Source: CAIVPM01 sp964477265 | GTDB taxonomy: Bacteria; Bacteroidota; Bacteroidia; Chitinophagales; Chitinophagaceae | Direction of reading: 5' to 3' | DNA: 64,000 nucleotides | Assembly: GCA_964477265.1 (NCBI GenBank) | Contig: CAYZDJ010000004.1 | Location: forward strand, 62,001-126,000 | Shown here: piece by piece, positions 16,871 through 24,985 of the stretch | Layout: the number at the start of each line of letters is the position of its first letter | How positions within the stretch are numbered: the first letter of the stretch is position 1 | Position numbers and translations under genes: made by a program | Notes under the pieces: model-generated | Told to the model about the DNA's origin: nothing | Databases searched by the model: none | Seen by the model: the letters and a program-made list of their open reading frames with translations, nothing else

Positions 16871-16906
16871 AAAAAAGAGGCACGACTTAAATCGTGCCTC
16901 TTTTTT
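16871..16906. terminator. Bidirectional terminator after mnmG
   Basis: AAAAAAGAGGCACGA (16871-16885) pairs perfectly with TCGTGCCTCTTTTTT (16892-16906), loop CTTAAA. A-run and T-run flank it, so it can end transcription of mnmG and of the leftward gene ending at 16912. Confidence 0.9.
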
Positions 16907-16911
16907 ATGAG

Positions 16912-17139
16912 TTATTGTTTTTGTAATCTTTTTTCCTTTCGCCACCATTTGTATCCTATAACAAACATTATTGCAAGAGGTGTTATCATTAAATAAACAA
17001 TTGCTGAATTTAATCCTTGTGCTGGACCTTCTCCAAGTTGAGATGCTGTTTTCGTACAAATAGAACATTGAGCAAAAATGTTACTGCTACATTTAATTAA
17101 TGTAAACAACAACAATAATATGAATTTGTTAATTCTCAT
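16912..17139 (-). CDS. Small membrane protein with CxxC motif
   Basis: 75 aa from the ATG at 17139, chosen because an AGGAAA ribosome site precedes it and it clears the upstream stop codon. It has an N-terminal signal-like segment ending FAQ, the motif CSICTKTASQLGEGPAQGLN, then a membrane helix (IVYLMITPLAIMFVIGYKWW) and a basic tail. I know similar CxxC-SQLG-GLN short proteins from Bacteroidota but no function. The upstream barrel gene ends 4 nt before its start, so they are co-transcribed. Confidence 0.7.
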   Translation of the reverse strand: MRINKFILLLLFTLIKCSSNIFAQCSICTKTASQLGEGPAQGLNSAIVYLMITPLAIMFVIGYKWWRKEKRLQKQ

Positions 17140-17143
17140 TTTC

Positions 17144-17941
17144 CTATAACCCACTAACACAAACACCTAAAGAAAATGTATTCATCTCTGCACCAAAACC
17201 AGTTTTAAGAACTGGTGTAATGGTATATGCAGCATTTAAAGAAAACATACCATAACCAACTCTTCCTGTAAAGGTTAAACGGGTTGCGTTAAAAAACTTC
17301 TTGCTATATTCTTTCTCAATGTATGTAGGGCCATAAATAGAAGAACCGCCTTTTGTTTGCCAGTCTTTACCTTTTGAATAAGCCTTTAATAAAGTACCAA
17401 CTTTTGCACCTAAAGCAATTTTCCATGATTTATTTGGCTCGCTTGGGTTATTGAAGTTGTATCTTATTTCAACAGGAAGCTCTAAAAATATTTCAGTAAT
17501 TTTCAATTTATTGAAATGGTTGTTTGCACCTGCATCCCTTATTTGTAAAGTGTTTCCAGATTTTACATCAACAATTGAATTTTTAAAATAAATATTACTT
17601 GTACCTAATCCTAAACCATAAGCAGCACTGAATTTTGGATTGGTTTTAAATGGTTTGTCAACCATATAATAAATGTTGAAATGCTTGCCACCATTGGTGT
17701 TTACGCTATCAGGTCTGTTAGTCCAGCTATCACTGCCAAATTGAATCATAATATGATCGGCAGGATGACCAGAATTTGCTATAAATGAACTTGAACCACC
17801 AGCACCATATGAAGAATTGCCATTGCTTTTCCTTACTTTTTTAGGAGCAGTTTTAACAGAATCTGTAGTAGTTGTTGTATCCTGAGCTTTTAAAAAACCA
17901 GTAAATGCCAATGCGACAATTATTATAAAAAACTTTTTCAT
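17144..17941 (-). CDS. Outer membrane beta-barrel protein (PorT-like fold)
   Basis: 265 aa with signal peptide ending FLKAQ, a Ser/Thr/Gly-rich linker (to about 60) and a barrel with repeated amphipathic strands: HIMIQFGSDSW, KHFNIYYMVD, KFSAAYGLGLGTSNIYF, ITEIFLELPVEIRYNF, WKIALGAKVGTLLKAYSKG, FTGRVGYGMFSLNAAYTI and MNTFSLGVCVSGL. This is the OMP_b-brl_2 style common in Bacteroidota. Its partner is unknown. It is the first gene of a pair with the small CxxC membrane protein. Confidence 0.75.
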   Translation of the reverse strand: MKKFFIIIVALAFTGFLKAQDTTTTTDSVKTAPKKVRKSNGNSSYGAGGSSSFIANSGHPADHIMIQFGSDSWTNRPDSVNTNGGKHFNIYYMVDKPFKTNPKFSAAYGLGLGTSNIYFKNSIVDVKSGNTLQIRDAGANNHFNKLKITEIFLELPVEIRYNFNNPSEPNKSWKIALGAKVGTLLKAYSKGKDWQTKGGSSIYGPTYIEKEYSKKFFNATRLTFTGRVGYGMFSLNAAYTITPVLKTGFGAEMNTFSLGVCVSGL

Positions 17942-18023
17942 TAATGTTTTTAATTAGTTATAAATATAGAGAACAAAGAAAACCATTAAACTCTAAACAA
18001 AAGGTTAAAAAAATGCAAAAAAT

Positions 18024-18995
18024 TTACTTGCTATTTTTTCTTTCAATTGCCTTTAATGCAGCATCTACAATAAACGGAGTATCTAAACCATATTTTTTCA
18101 ATAATTCCAATGGTTTGCCACTTTCGCCAAACGTATCTTTTGTACCAATATACTCAATAGGTACAGGTAAATTTTTTGCAGCAACCTGTGCTATGCTATC
18201 TCCCAAACCACCAATAATATTGTGTTCTTCTACAGTTACAGCACATTTTGTTTTTGATATAGAAGCCAAAACTGCGGCTTCGTCTAACGGTTTTATTGTA
18301 TGAATATTTATTACCTCTACACTTAATCCTTTTTCTTCTAAAATTTTACCAGCCTCAATAGCTTTCCAAACCATATGTCCACAGGCAAAAATGGAAACAT
18401 CATTTCCCTCGCTTAGTTTTTGTGCTTTACCAATAACAAAATCGCTTCCATCTTCTTTAGTAAAATTTGCCCACTTTGGCCTGCCAAATCTTAAGTAACA
18501 TGGACCTTCATAATTAGCAATAGCTTGTGTAGCAGCTTTGGTTTGGTTATAATCTGCAGGAACAATAACAGTCATTCCTGGCAACATTTTCATCAATCCA
18601 ATATCTTCTAAAATCTGGTGAGTTGCACCATCTTCGCCCAAAGTTAAACCTGCATGACTTGCACAAATTTTTACATTCTTGCCACTATAAGCAACACTTT
18701 GACGAATTTGATCATAAACCCTGCCTGTACTAAAATTGGCAAAAGTTGTTGTAAAAGGAATTTTGCCACCAATAGTTAATCCTGCAGCAATGCCAATCAT
18801 GTTAGCTTCAGCAATACCCACTTGTATATATCTTTCAGGAAAATCTTTAATAAAACTGGCAATCTTCATGCTGCCTGCCAAATCTGCAGTAAGTACAACA
18901 GCATTTGGATTAGATTTTCCCACCTCATACATACCATCTCCAAAGCCTGCACGAGTTTCTTTTTCGTTTTGTATTTGTATATCGCTACACTTCAT
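18024..18995 (-). CDS. Transketolase, C-terminal subunit
   Basis: 323 aa from the ATG at 18995 (a longer frame starts at 19049, but the family begins near KETRAGFGDGMYEVG). It has the pyrimidine-binding region (VGIAEANMIGIAAGLTIGGKIPFTTTFANF, HAGLTLGEDGATHQILEDIGLMKMLPGMTVIVPAD) and the C-terminal transketolase domain (VEEHNIIGGLGDSIAQ). Split transketolases need an N-terminal TPP-binding half, which is not next to it here; the upstream gene is an FKBP. A 1-deoxyxylulose-5-phosphate synthase-like or acetoin dehydrogenase E1 beta role is less likely. Confidence 0.85.
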   Translation of the reverse strand: MKCSDIQIQNEKETRAGFGDGMYEVGKSNPNAVVLTADLAGSMKIASFIKDFPERYIQVGIAEANMIGIAAGLTIGGKIPFTTTFANFSTGRVYDQIRQSVAYSGKNVKICASHAGLTLGEDGATHQILEDIGLMKMLPGMTVIVPADYNQTKAATQAIANYEGPCYLRFGRPKWANFTKEDGSDFVIGKAQKLSEGNDVSIFACGHMVWKAIEAGKILEEKGLSVEVINIHTIKPLDEAAVLASISKTKCAVTVEEHNIIGGLGDSIAQVAAKNLPVPIEYIGTKDTFGESGKPLELLKKYGLDTPFIVDAALKAIERKNSK

Positions 18996-19061
18996 TAGTA
19001 TAAATTTAAGGTTTAAAGTTTGATAACTTATAAACGAATTAACAATCAATAACGTTTTGAA

Positions 19062-19796
19062 TTATTCTTTTTCTATGCCTAATAATTCTACTTCAAAAAT
19101 TAAAGTAGAGCCTGGTTTAATTTTATCGCCAGTACCGTTGTCGCCATAAGCTAAATCGCTTGGCAAGTATATTTTCCATTTGCTGCCAACAGTCATTTGT
19201 GTAACAGCCAATGTCCAACCTTTAATTACCTGGTTTAATCCAAAAGAAATTGGTTCTCCTCTATCAACACTGCTGTCAAATACAGTTCCATCTATCAAAG
19301 TTCCATGATAATGCACTTTTACTTTATCAGTTGCTAAAGGGTGTTGTGTACTTTCGCTAGCATTTATTACTTCATATTGCCAGCCACCAGGCATACTAAT
19401 AACACCTTTGCGTTTTGCATTTTCTGCCAAAAACTTTTTACCAGCAATTTTTTCAGGCATACTTTTTTGTGCATTCTGACCTTGAACATAAGTATTTACG
19501 CATTGCATGGCCTGCATTTCAGTTATTGCCAAAGCCTTGTTGGTAAATACATCATTCAATCCTTTTGTAAGTAAAGCAATGTCTATTTTATCAAGGTTTT
19601 GAGCCTTTAAATTTTTAGCAATATTTACACCCAAAGCATAGCTGGCACTATCTTTTAAATTTTTTAAAGGAGCCGCTGTTGTTGGTTTTGCAGGTGCAGT
19701 AGCAGTAACTGTTTTTACAGGCTTGCTGGTAGCTGGTTTTTGAGCCATTGCAGAAATACATACCAACATTAAAACACTAAAAAATATTTTTTTCAT
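19062..19796 (-). CDS. FKBP-type peptidyl-prolyl cis-trans isomerase, exported
   Basis: 244 aa. Signal peptide (cleavage near AMAQ), an Ala/Thr/Pro-rich linker to residue 45, an FkpA-like N-terminal dimerisation region (DSASYALGVNIAKNLKAQNLDKI...) and an FKBP domain from about 140 (KVKVHYHGTLIDGTVFDSSVDRGEPISFGLNQVIKGW, YLPSDLAYGDNGTGDKIKPGSTLIFEVELL). It is a periplasmic proline isomerase/chaperone. It lies 66 nt upstream of the transketolase half. Confidence 0.9.
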   Translation of the reverse strand: MKKIFFSVLMLVCISAMAQKPATSKPVKTVTATAPAKPTTAAPLKNLKDSASYALGVNIAKNLKAQNLDKIDIALLTKGLNDVFTNKALAITEMQAMQCVNTYVQGQNAQKSMPEKIAGKKFLAENAKRKGVISMPGGWQYEVINASESTQHPLATDKVKVHYHGTLIDGTVFDSSVDRGEPISFGLNQVIKGWTLAVTQMTVGSKWKIYLPSDLAYGDNGTGDKIKPGSTLIFEVELLGIEKE

Positions 19797-19926
19797 TAGT
19801 TAAAAATTTGAGTTGGCAAAGTAAATTAAGATAGGGTTATACGCAGTAATTTATTTTTAGAAAATGAGAAAAGAATGTAGTTAAATAAACCCTAGTTTGC
19901 GTACACGACCAGTTTTATTATAAAAT

Positions 19927-19958
19927 AAAAAGGCAGATGTTGATTCATCTGCCTTTTT
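19927..19958. terminator. Bidirectional terminator
   Basis: AAAAAGGCAGATG pairs with CATCTGCCTTTTT, loop TTGATT. It is 20 nt beyond the leftward aminotransferase's stop, so it ends that gene. Confidence 0.88.
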
Positions 19959-19978
19959 TAATAAATTATTTGAGAAAA

Positions 19979-21169
19979 CTATCTCTTTGAGTATTGCTTT
20001 AATGCTTCTTCCAAACAATCCATTGCAGAGTTTATATCTTCTAACTTTAATACATAAGCCAACCTTACTTCCTGCTTGCCTAAACCTTGTGTGCCATAAA
20101 AGCCTGTAGCAGGTGCAAGCATTACTGTTGCATTGTTATGGCTAAAACTTTCGAGCAACCATTGGCAAAATGCATCACTATCATCAATTGGCAATTTGGC
20201 TATAGCATAAAATGCACCACCTGGGTTGGGGCAAAAAACCCCTTCCATCTCGTTCAATCTTTTTACAATTAAATCCCTGCGAGACTGATATTCTGCTTTG
20301 GTTGTATCAAAATAATTTGATGGCAAATCAATGGCTGCCTCACCTGCAATTTGTGCAAAGCTTGGTGGACTTAAGCGTGCTTGTGCAAACTTCATTACAG
20401 CATCAAGCAATGCTTTATTTTTTGTTACTAATGCTCCAATTCTTCCGCCACAAGCACTGTATCTTTTGCTTATAGTATCCATCATTACCACATTGTCATC
20501 AACACCTGTTAAATGCATGGCACTTATTTGTTTTCCTTCATAACAAAATTCTCTGTAAGCCTCGTCACTAAAGAGATACAGGTTATGCTTTGTTATTAAT
20601 TCCTTCAAGGCATTCATCTCTTCTTTGGTATATAAATAACCTGTTGGATTATTGGGATTGCATATAACAATTGCCTTTGTTTTGGCTGTTACTTTCTTTT
20701 CAAACTCTTCTATACTTGGCAATGCAAATCCATTTTTTATATGAGAAGTTATTGGCACCACATTTACACCAGCAGCAACTGCAAAGCCATTGTAGTTGGC
20801 ATAAAATGGTTCAGGAATAATTACTTCGTCGCCAGCATCCATGCAAGCCATAAAGGCAAATAAAATAGCCTCGCTGCCACCTGTTGTAATAATAATCTGG
20901 TTATAATCTACATTAATGCCAACGCTTTGGTAATAGCTAACCAATTTTTTCCTGTAGCTTTCGTTACCTGCACTGTGACTGTATTCAAGCACTTTAAAAT
21001 CGCTATTGCGTACAGCATCCAAAACCATTTTAGGGGTTTCAATATCGGGTTGCCCAATATTTAAGTGATATACTTTTGTGCCTCTTTTTTTAGCAGCTTC
21101 GGCGTATGGAACTAATTTTCTTATAGGCGATGCAGGCATTTGATGCCCACGATTACTTATTGTTAGCAT
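19979..21169 (-). CDS. Class I PLP-dependent aminotransferase
   Basis: 396 aa, fold type I. It shows YHLNIGQPDIETP, EYSHSAGNESYRKKL, the TTGGSEAI glycine loop, VICNPNNPTGYLY, the SDEAYREF aspartate and the PLP-lysine segment MMDTISKRYSACGGRIGAL. The C-terminal GFYGTQGLGKQEVRLAYVL carries the carboxylate-binding arginine. It is close to aspartate/aromatic aminotransferases; the exact amino acid is not decidable. The promoter box TATATTTG lies four bases before the ATG. Confidence 0.9.
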   Translation of the reverse strand: MLTISNRGHQMPASPIRKLVPYAEAAKKRGTKVYHLNIGQPDIETPKMVLDAVRNSDFKVLEYSHSAGNESYRKKLVSYYQSVGINVDYNQIIITTGGSEAILFAFMACMDAGDEVIIPEPFYANYNGFAVAAGVNVVPITSHIKNGFALPSIEEFEKKVTAKTKAIVICNPNNPTGYLYTKEEMNALKELITKHNLYLFSDEAYREFCYEGKQISAMHLTGVDDNVVMMDTISKRYSACGGRIGALVTKNKALLDAVMKFAQARLSPPSFAQIAGEAAIDLPSNYFDTTKAEYQSRRDLIVKRLNEMEGVFCPNPGGAFYAIAKLPIDDSDAFCQWLLESFSHNNATVMLAPATGFYGTQGLGKQEVRLAYVLKLEDINSAMDCLEEALKQYSKR

Positions 21170-21173
21170 GGGG

Positions 21174-21181
21174 CAAATATA
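21174..21181 (-). promoter_or_regulatory. -7 box four bases before aminotransferase ATG
   Basis: On the minus strand TATATTTG is followed by CCCC and then the ATG at 21169. This perfect TAnnTTTG match puts the transcription start at or next to the start codon. Confidence 0.5.
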
Positions 21182-21314
21182 ATGTTATGTATATGTATGT
21201 TTTTCGATTTACAATTTGTTTTTATTGTATAAATTAAGAACAGCATATATTTATTTTTACAAAATTTTTAGAAGGTTTTTTAAATTCTTGTTGCTCTTTT
21301 TCATACAAAAAATA

Positions 21315-21402
21315 TTTCGCTAAGAGAAAAGGGTGAATGAAATTAAGGGATAAAGTAATTCTTTTTCTCTCTTTTACTTCTTATCTCTTATGAGAGAGAG
21401 AT
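21315..21402. repeat. Inverted-repeat element, copy A
   Basis: TTTCGCTAAGAGAAAAGGGTGAA at the left and CTCTTTTACTTCTTATCTCTTA at the right flank a purine/pyrimidine-asymmetric core. The same left end (TTTCGCTTAGAGAAAAGGAG...) and right end (CTCTTTTACTTATTTACC...) occur at 61590-61675. The right terminus here is altered (CTCTTATGAGAG instead of CTCTTAGCGAAA). Confidence 0.6.
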
Positions 21403-21422
21403 AACAAACATTATTATAGAAA

Positions 21423-22055
21423 ATGACGAAATCTTTTAACAAAAGCAATTTTAAAACACATTGCAATGCCTTGGCAAAAGAACATATTTATTTTAACGAT
21501 ATTTTGTTGAAACACTCGTATCCATTACTGTTTACACGTAGTGCCAGTTTTGAAACTTTAGTACAAATTATTTTAGAGCAGCAGGTTTCATTAGCATCTG
21601 CAAGAGCAGCATACATTAAATTACAGGAAAAAATAAAAGAGGTAACGCCTGAAGCAATTTTACAATTAACACCTGAAGAATTAAGGGCATGTTATTTTAC
21701 AAGGCAAAAAATTGTTTATGTTAAACACCTAGCACAAGCTGTTGTAGATGGCAGCCTGAATATAAAATTTTTAATAAGGCTAACTAACGATGAAGTGAGA
21801 GTTGAGCTAAAAAAAATAAAAGGAATTGGCAATTGGACTGCAGATGTTTTTTTAATGATGGCATTGCACAGATGCGATTGTTTTCCTTTGGGAGATGTAG
21901 CATTAATAACAAGTGCAAAAGAAGTTTTAAGTTTACCAAAAGAAACAACAAAGCAAGAAATAGAATTGATAACAAATAACTGGAAACCTTACAGGACAAT
22001 TGCTGCATTTATGTTATGGTGGGCATACATAAAAAAGAGAAATATTAAATTATAA
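21423..22055 (+). CDS. DNA-3-methyladenine glycosylase (AlkA-like, HhH-GPD)
   Basis: 210 aa. The helix-hairpin-helix LKKIKGIGNWTADVFLMMALHRCDCFPLGDVAL near 125-155 contains the GIGxWTA hairpin and the catalytic aspartate (GDVAL). Earlier QIILEQQVSLASARAAYIKL is the typical first helical region. It removes alkylated bases such as 3-methyladenine from DNA to start base excision repair. It lacks the N-terminal TBP-like domain of E. coli AlkA, as many short bacterial forms do. It faces the M20 peptidase gene, with only 5 nt between the stop codons. Confidence 0.87.
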   Translation: MTKSFNKSNFKTHCNALAKEHIYFNDILLKHSYPLLFTRSASFETLVQIILEQQVSLASARAAYIKLQEKIKEVTPEAILQLTPEELRACYFTRQKIVYVKHLAQAVVDGSLNIKFLIRLTNDEVRVELKKIKGIGNWTADVFLMMALHRCDCFPLGDVALITSAKEVLSLPKETTKQEIELITNNWKPYRTIAAFMLWWAYIKKRNIKL

Positions 22056-22060
22056 ATTAA

Positions 22061-23236
22061 CTATTTCACACTCACACCCAACCAACTCATCATTCCCATT
22101 CCTATTTCAATGGCACGCTCATCAATATTGAATTTTGGTGTATGTACATTATGTATAATTCCTTGTTCTTCATTCCTTACCCCAAGTCTGAAAAAGCAAC
22201 CAGGAATTTGTTGTGTGTAATAGCCAAAATCTTCAGCACCCATTCTTAATTCAGTTTCTTCAACATTTGCTTCACCCATAAACTCATTGGCAAGATTGGT
22301 GCATTGTTCTGTTAAAACAGGTTCGCTGTCAACAGTTGGATAACCAACATCAATATGTAAATCATAAGTTGCACCCATTCCTTCAACAATAGATTTTACC
22401 TGTTGTTCAATTAACTTATGTGCTTTATAACGCCAAGCTTCATCCATACAACGCAATGTGCCCATTAACTTTAATTCACTTGGAATTATGTTAGTTGCAT
22501 TACCAGCGTGAATGGAACAAATGCTTAAAACACTTGGGCTTGTTGGATTACAATTACGAGAAATAATTTGTTGTAATGAAACAATAAGTTGAGAAGCAAT
22601 TAAAACAATATCTTGTGTAAGATGTGGTGCTGCAGCGTGCCCACCATTGCCTTTGAGTGTAATATAAATTTCATCTGCACTTGCCATTACCCTTCCTTTT
22701 CTAAAACTTAATTTACCAAACTGTAATCCTGGATGCACGTGCAAGGCTACAATCTTTGCTGGGCTTGGGTTTTGCAACACACCTTCCTTTATCATTAAAC
22801 TTGCACCACCAGGATTTTTTTCTTCGCCCAATTGAAAAATAAGCTTAACCGTTCCTTCCCATTCATTTTTTAATTCATTCAAAATTTTTGCAGCACCTAA
22901 TAAACAGGTTGTATGTACATCGTGACCACAAGCGTGCATTACGCCATCAACTAAAGATTTGTAAGGCACATTATTTTCTTCCTGAATTGGCAAAGCATCC
23001 ATATCTGCACGAAGTGCTATAACTCTGCTTTGTGGATTCTTTCCTTCAATTACAGCAACAACACCAGTTGTAGCCATTGTTATACTTTCAACACCAAAAC
23101 TTTTAAGCTTATTTTGTATAAATGCAGAAGTATTAAATTCTTTATAACTCAACTCTGGATTGGCGTGCAGATGATGGCGAACATCTATAAATTCCTGAGT
23201 ATATTGGGCCGATAGTTGTTTTATTTTACTTAACAT
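22061..23236 (-). CDS. M20-family amidohydrolase (amidase/aminoacylase type)
   Basis: 391 aa from the ATG at 23236 (longer frames from 23275 are possible). It has the zinc-site signature MHACGHDVHTTCLLGAAKIL, the catalytic glutamate pair LGEEKNPGGASLM, a dimerisation domain and a C-terminal MGAEDFGYYTQQIPGCFFRLG. Relatives hydrolyse N-acyl or IAA-type amino acid conjugates or N-acetyl-diaminopimelate, so the substrate is not decidable. The start overlaps the end of the SPOR gene by about 11 nt, implying translational coupling in the six-gene deoC operon. Confidence 0.87.
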   Translation of the reverse strand: MLSKIKQLSAQYTQEFIDVRHHLHANPELSYKEFNTSAFIQNKLKSFGVESITMATTGVVAVIEGKNPQSRVIALRADMDALPIQEENNVPYKSLVDGVMHACGHDVHTTCLLGAAKILNELKNEWEGTVKLIFQLGEEKNPGGASLMIKEGVLQNPSPAKIVALHVHPGLQFGKLSFRKGRVMASADEIYITLKGNGGHAAAPHLTQDIVLIASQLIVSLQQIISRNCNPTSPSVLSICSIHAGNATNIIPSELKLMGTLRCMDEAWRYKAHKLIEQQVKSIVEGMGATYDLHIDVGYPTVDSEPVLTEQCTNLANEFMGEANVEETELRMGAEDFGYYTQQIPGCFFRLGVRNEEQGIIHNVHTPKFNIDERAIEIGMGMMSWLGVSVK

Positions 23237-23690
23237 CTTCATCATCTTTTGGTGTGTACTCAATAGCATCTTCAACTACAAAAACGCCTGCTGTGTAAGT
23301 TTTTTGTAAAATTTTTCTCATCTTCTCTGCCTCATCTCTCTTTAAAAAATTTCCAAAACGAACTTTAAAATATGGTGCCTGAAAACTTACATAAGCTTTT
23401 TGATCTGGGTAGGCCTGCATTAAATCATATTTTAATTTAAAAGCCTGATTACGATTATTTGAATTTAAAACCTGAAGTCTATATCCTTTATACAAGCCAT
23501 TACTCGTCATTAATTTTGAACGTCTATTAATAACAGCTTGTTTTTGTGTAAGCACGTCTAAACGTGGGTCTTTACTTACCACAATTGTATCAACATTCTT
23601 TTTTGCAGCATCATTTTGAGCAAAAGATGTATTTGAGAAATAAGAAAAAGTAAGAAACAAAAAAGATATTTTGATTGCTAAATATTTCAT
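23226..23690 (-). CDS. SPOR-domain exported protein
   Basis: 154 aa with signal peptide (NTSFAQ) and a C-terminal SPOR domain (about 65-140: YRLQVLNSNNRNQAFKLKYDL...FKVRFGNFLKRDEAEKMRKILQ). SPOR domains bind denuded peptidoglycan at division sites. It overlaps the M20 gene and lies 3 nt after the DUF1398 gene, so it belongs to the same operon, but a link to deoxyribose metabolism is not evident. Confidence 0.85.
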   Translation of the reverse strand: MKYLAIKISFLFLTFSYFSNTSFAQNDAAKKNVDTIVVSKDPRLDVLTQKQAVINRRSKLMTSNGLYKGYRLQVLNSNNRNQAFKLKYDLMQAYPDQKAYVSFQAPYFKVRFGNFLKRDEAEKMRKILQKTYTAGVFVVEDAIEYTPKDDEDVK

Positions 23691-23692
23691 TG

Positions 23693-24070
23693 TTATAAAG
23701 GAATTTTTTCTTGATAGGAATCAGCATTACCAATATATTCAACACTCTTATTATTTCCATTTAATGTTGCTTCGTAAAAGCGAATGCCAGCACTCGCAAT
23801 TTCATTCATAAATGTTGGATAATCTGTTTTACCTTGCTGATTATTTCTGATAGCTAGTATCGTTCTTTCCTCATTAAAATTTGATTGAATATCTCTATCA
23901 CTATTTCCATAATGCAAAATATTTTCACCATTATATAGCCTGTATAAAACTGTGCCTGTAACTACATCTACTGTGTACGACTGAACACCCAAATCAATTA
24001 ATTTGGAAACTAAATCTGGATAATTAGTAGCTGTTTGATACGCACCTTGTATGTCAGAATAATCAATCAT
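23693..24070 (-). CDS. DUF1398 family protein (YbcV-like)
   Basis: 125 aa. Family features: GAYQTATNYPDLVSKLIDLGVQSYTVDVVTG near the start and FMNEIASAGIRFYEATLNGNNKSVEYIG at the end. Function is unknown; E. coli YbcV is a related phage-encoded protein. It lies 11 nt after the truncated aldehyde dehydrogenase and 3 nt before the SPOR gene. Confidence 0.75.
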   Translation of the reverse strand: MIDYSDIQGAYQTATNYPDLVSKLIDLGVQSYTVDVVTGTVLYRLYNGENILHYGNSDRDIQSNFNEERTILAIRNNQQGKTDYPTFMNEIASAGIRFYEATLNGNNKSVEYIGNADSYQEKIPL

Positions 24071-24080
24071 AATTAGCTAG

Positions 24081-24965
24081 TTAATATCCTGCTTTAGCAC
24101 CACCAATATTTTCAATTGGATGCCAGGTTGTTTTAACTTCTTGTGTGTCTAAAATAAAATAAGGTGTTTCAGCTTCATCAGTATTCCATTTTACTTTGTT
24201 GTAGAAGAAAGCACGTTTAACATTCAATGCAGCTTTCTCTTGAATAAGCTTTTTATTTTCTGCATCATTTTCGCAATAAATAACAGCATTAATATCCATA
24301 TGGTCAGCAAAGTATTTTACTAATTCACTCACCTTGCCTGTTAAAATATTTACCACACCACCACTTACATCACTTGAGTTAATTACTTCTGCAAAAGTTA
24401 CAGAGCAAAGAGGTTTTGATTCGCTTGCCAGAACAATGCAAGTGTTACCCCCAGCAATTACAGGTGCAATTACAGAAACCAAGCCTAACAATGAAGTTTG
24501 CTGTGGTGCAACAATTGCAACAACACCTGTTGGCTCATACATTGAAAAATTAAAGTGAGAAGAAGCTACAGGATTAACACTGCTAAAAACCTGTTGATAT
24601 TTATCGCACCAACCTGCATAGTAAATCAATCTATCAATACTTGTATTTACTTCATCTGTTGCTTGTGCAAGTGTACTATCTTGCTTTACCAGTTCATCAA
24701 TAAACTGTGCTTTTCTACCTTCCAACATTTCGGCAATACGATATAAAATTTGCCCACGATTAAATGCTGCTTTTCCACTCCAGCCACCAAAAGCACCACG
24801 TGCAGCACCCACAGCATCACGAACATCTTTTCTGCTGCACAAACAAACATTGGCAAGTTGTTGTCCTATTTTGTTTTTGGCTACATAATACCTCCCACTT
24901 TCAGTTCTTGGAAACTGACCACCAATATATACTTTGTATGTTTTTAAAACTTCCAATCGAGTCAT
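24081..24965 (-). CDS. Aldehyde dehydrogenase-like protein lacking the catalytic domain
   Basis: 294 aa. It aligns with the NAD-binding half of aldehyde dehydrogenases (FIDELVKQDSTLAQATDEVN, RLIYYAGWCDKYQQVF, PTGVVAIVAPQQTSLLGLVSVIAPVIAGGNTCIV, SGGVVNILTGK), but stops before the ELGGK glutamate and the catalytic GQxC cysteine. So it cannot act as an enzyme by the usual mechanism. No frameshift or decay is visible, and the reading frame is clean. It follows a full ALDH by 20 nt. In ALDH16 proteins a full ALDH is fused to just such a truncated second ALDH domain, so this may be a separate partner subunit (inference). Confidence 0.8.
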   Translation of the reverse strand: MTRLEVLKTYKVYIGGQFPRTESGRYYVAKNKIGQQLANVCLCSRKDVRDAVGAARGAFGGWSGKAAFNRGQILYRIAEMLEGRKAQFIDELVKQDSTLAQATDEVNTSIDRLIYYAGWCDKYQQVFSSVNPVASSHFNFSMYEPTGVVAIVAPQQTSLLGLVSVIAPVIAGGNTCIVLASESKPLCSVTFAEVINSSDVSGGVVNILTGKVSELVKYFADHMDINAVIYCENDAENKKLIQEKAALNVKRAFFYNKVKWNTDEAETPYFILDTQEVKTTWHPIENIGGAKAGY

Positions 24966-24985
24966 TTTGTTTTTTGTTTAATCTG

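Noticed and set aside
24081..24965. Truncated ALDH as a pseudogene
   Set aside because: The frame is intact, the spacing to neighbours is operon-like, and it has its own start; a decayed copy would show stops or frameshifts.
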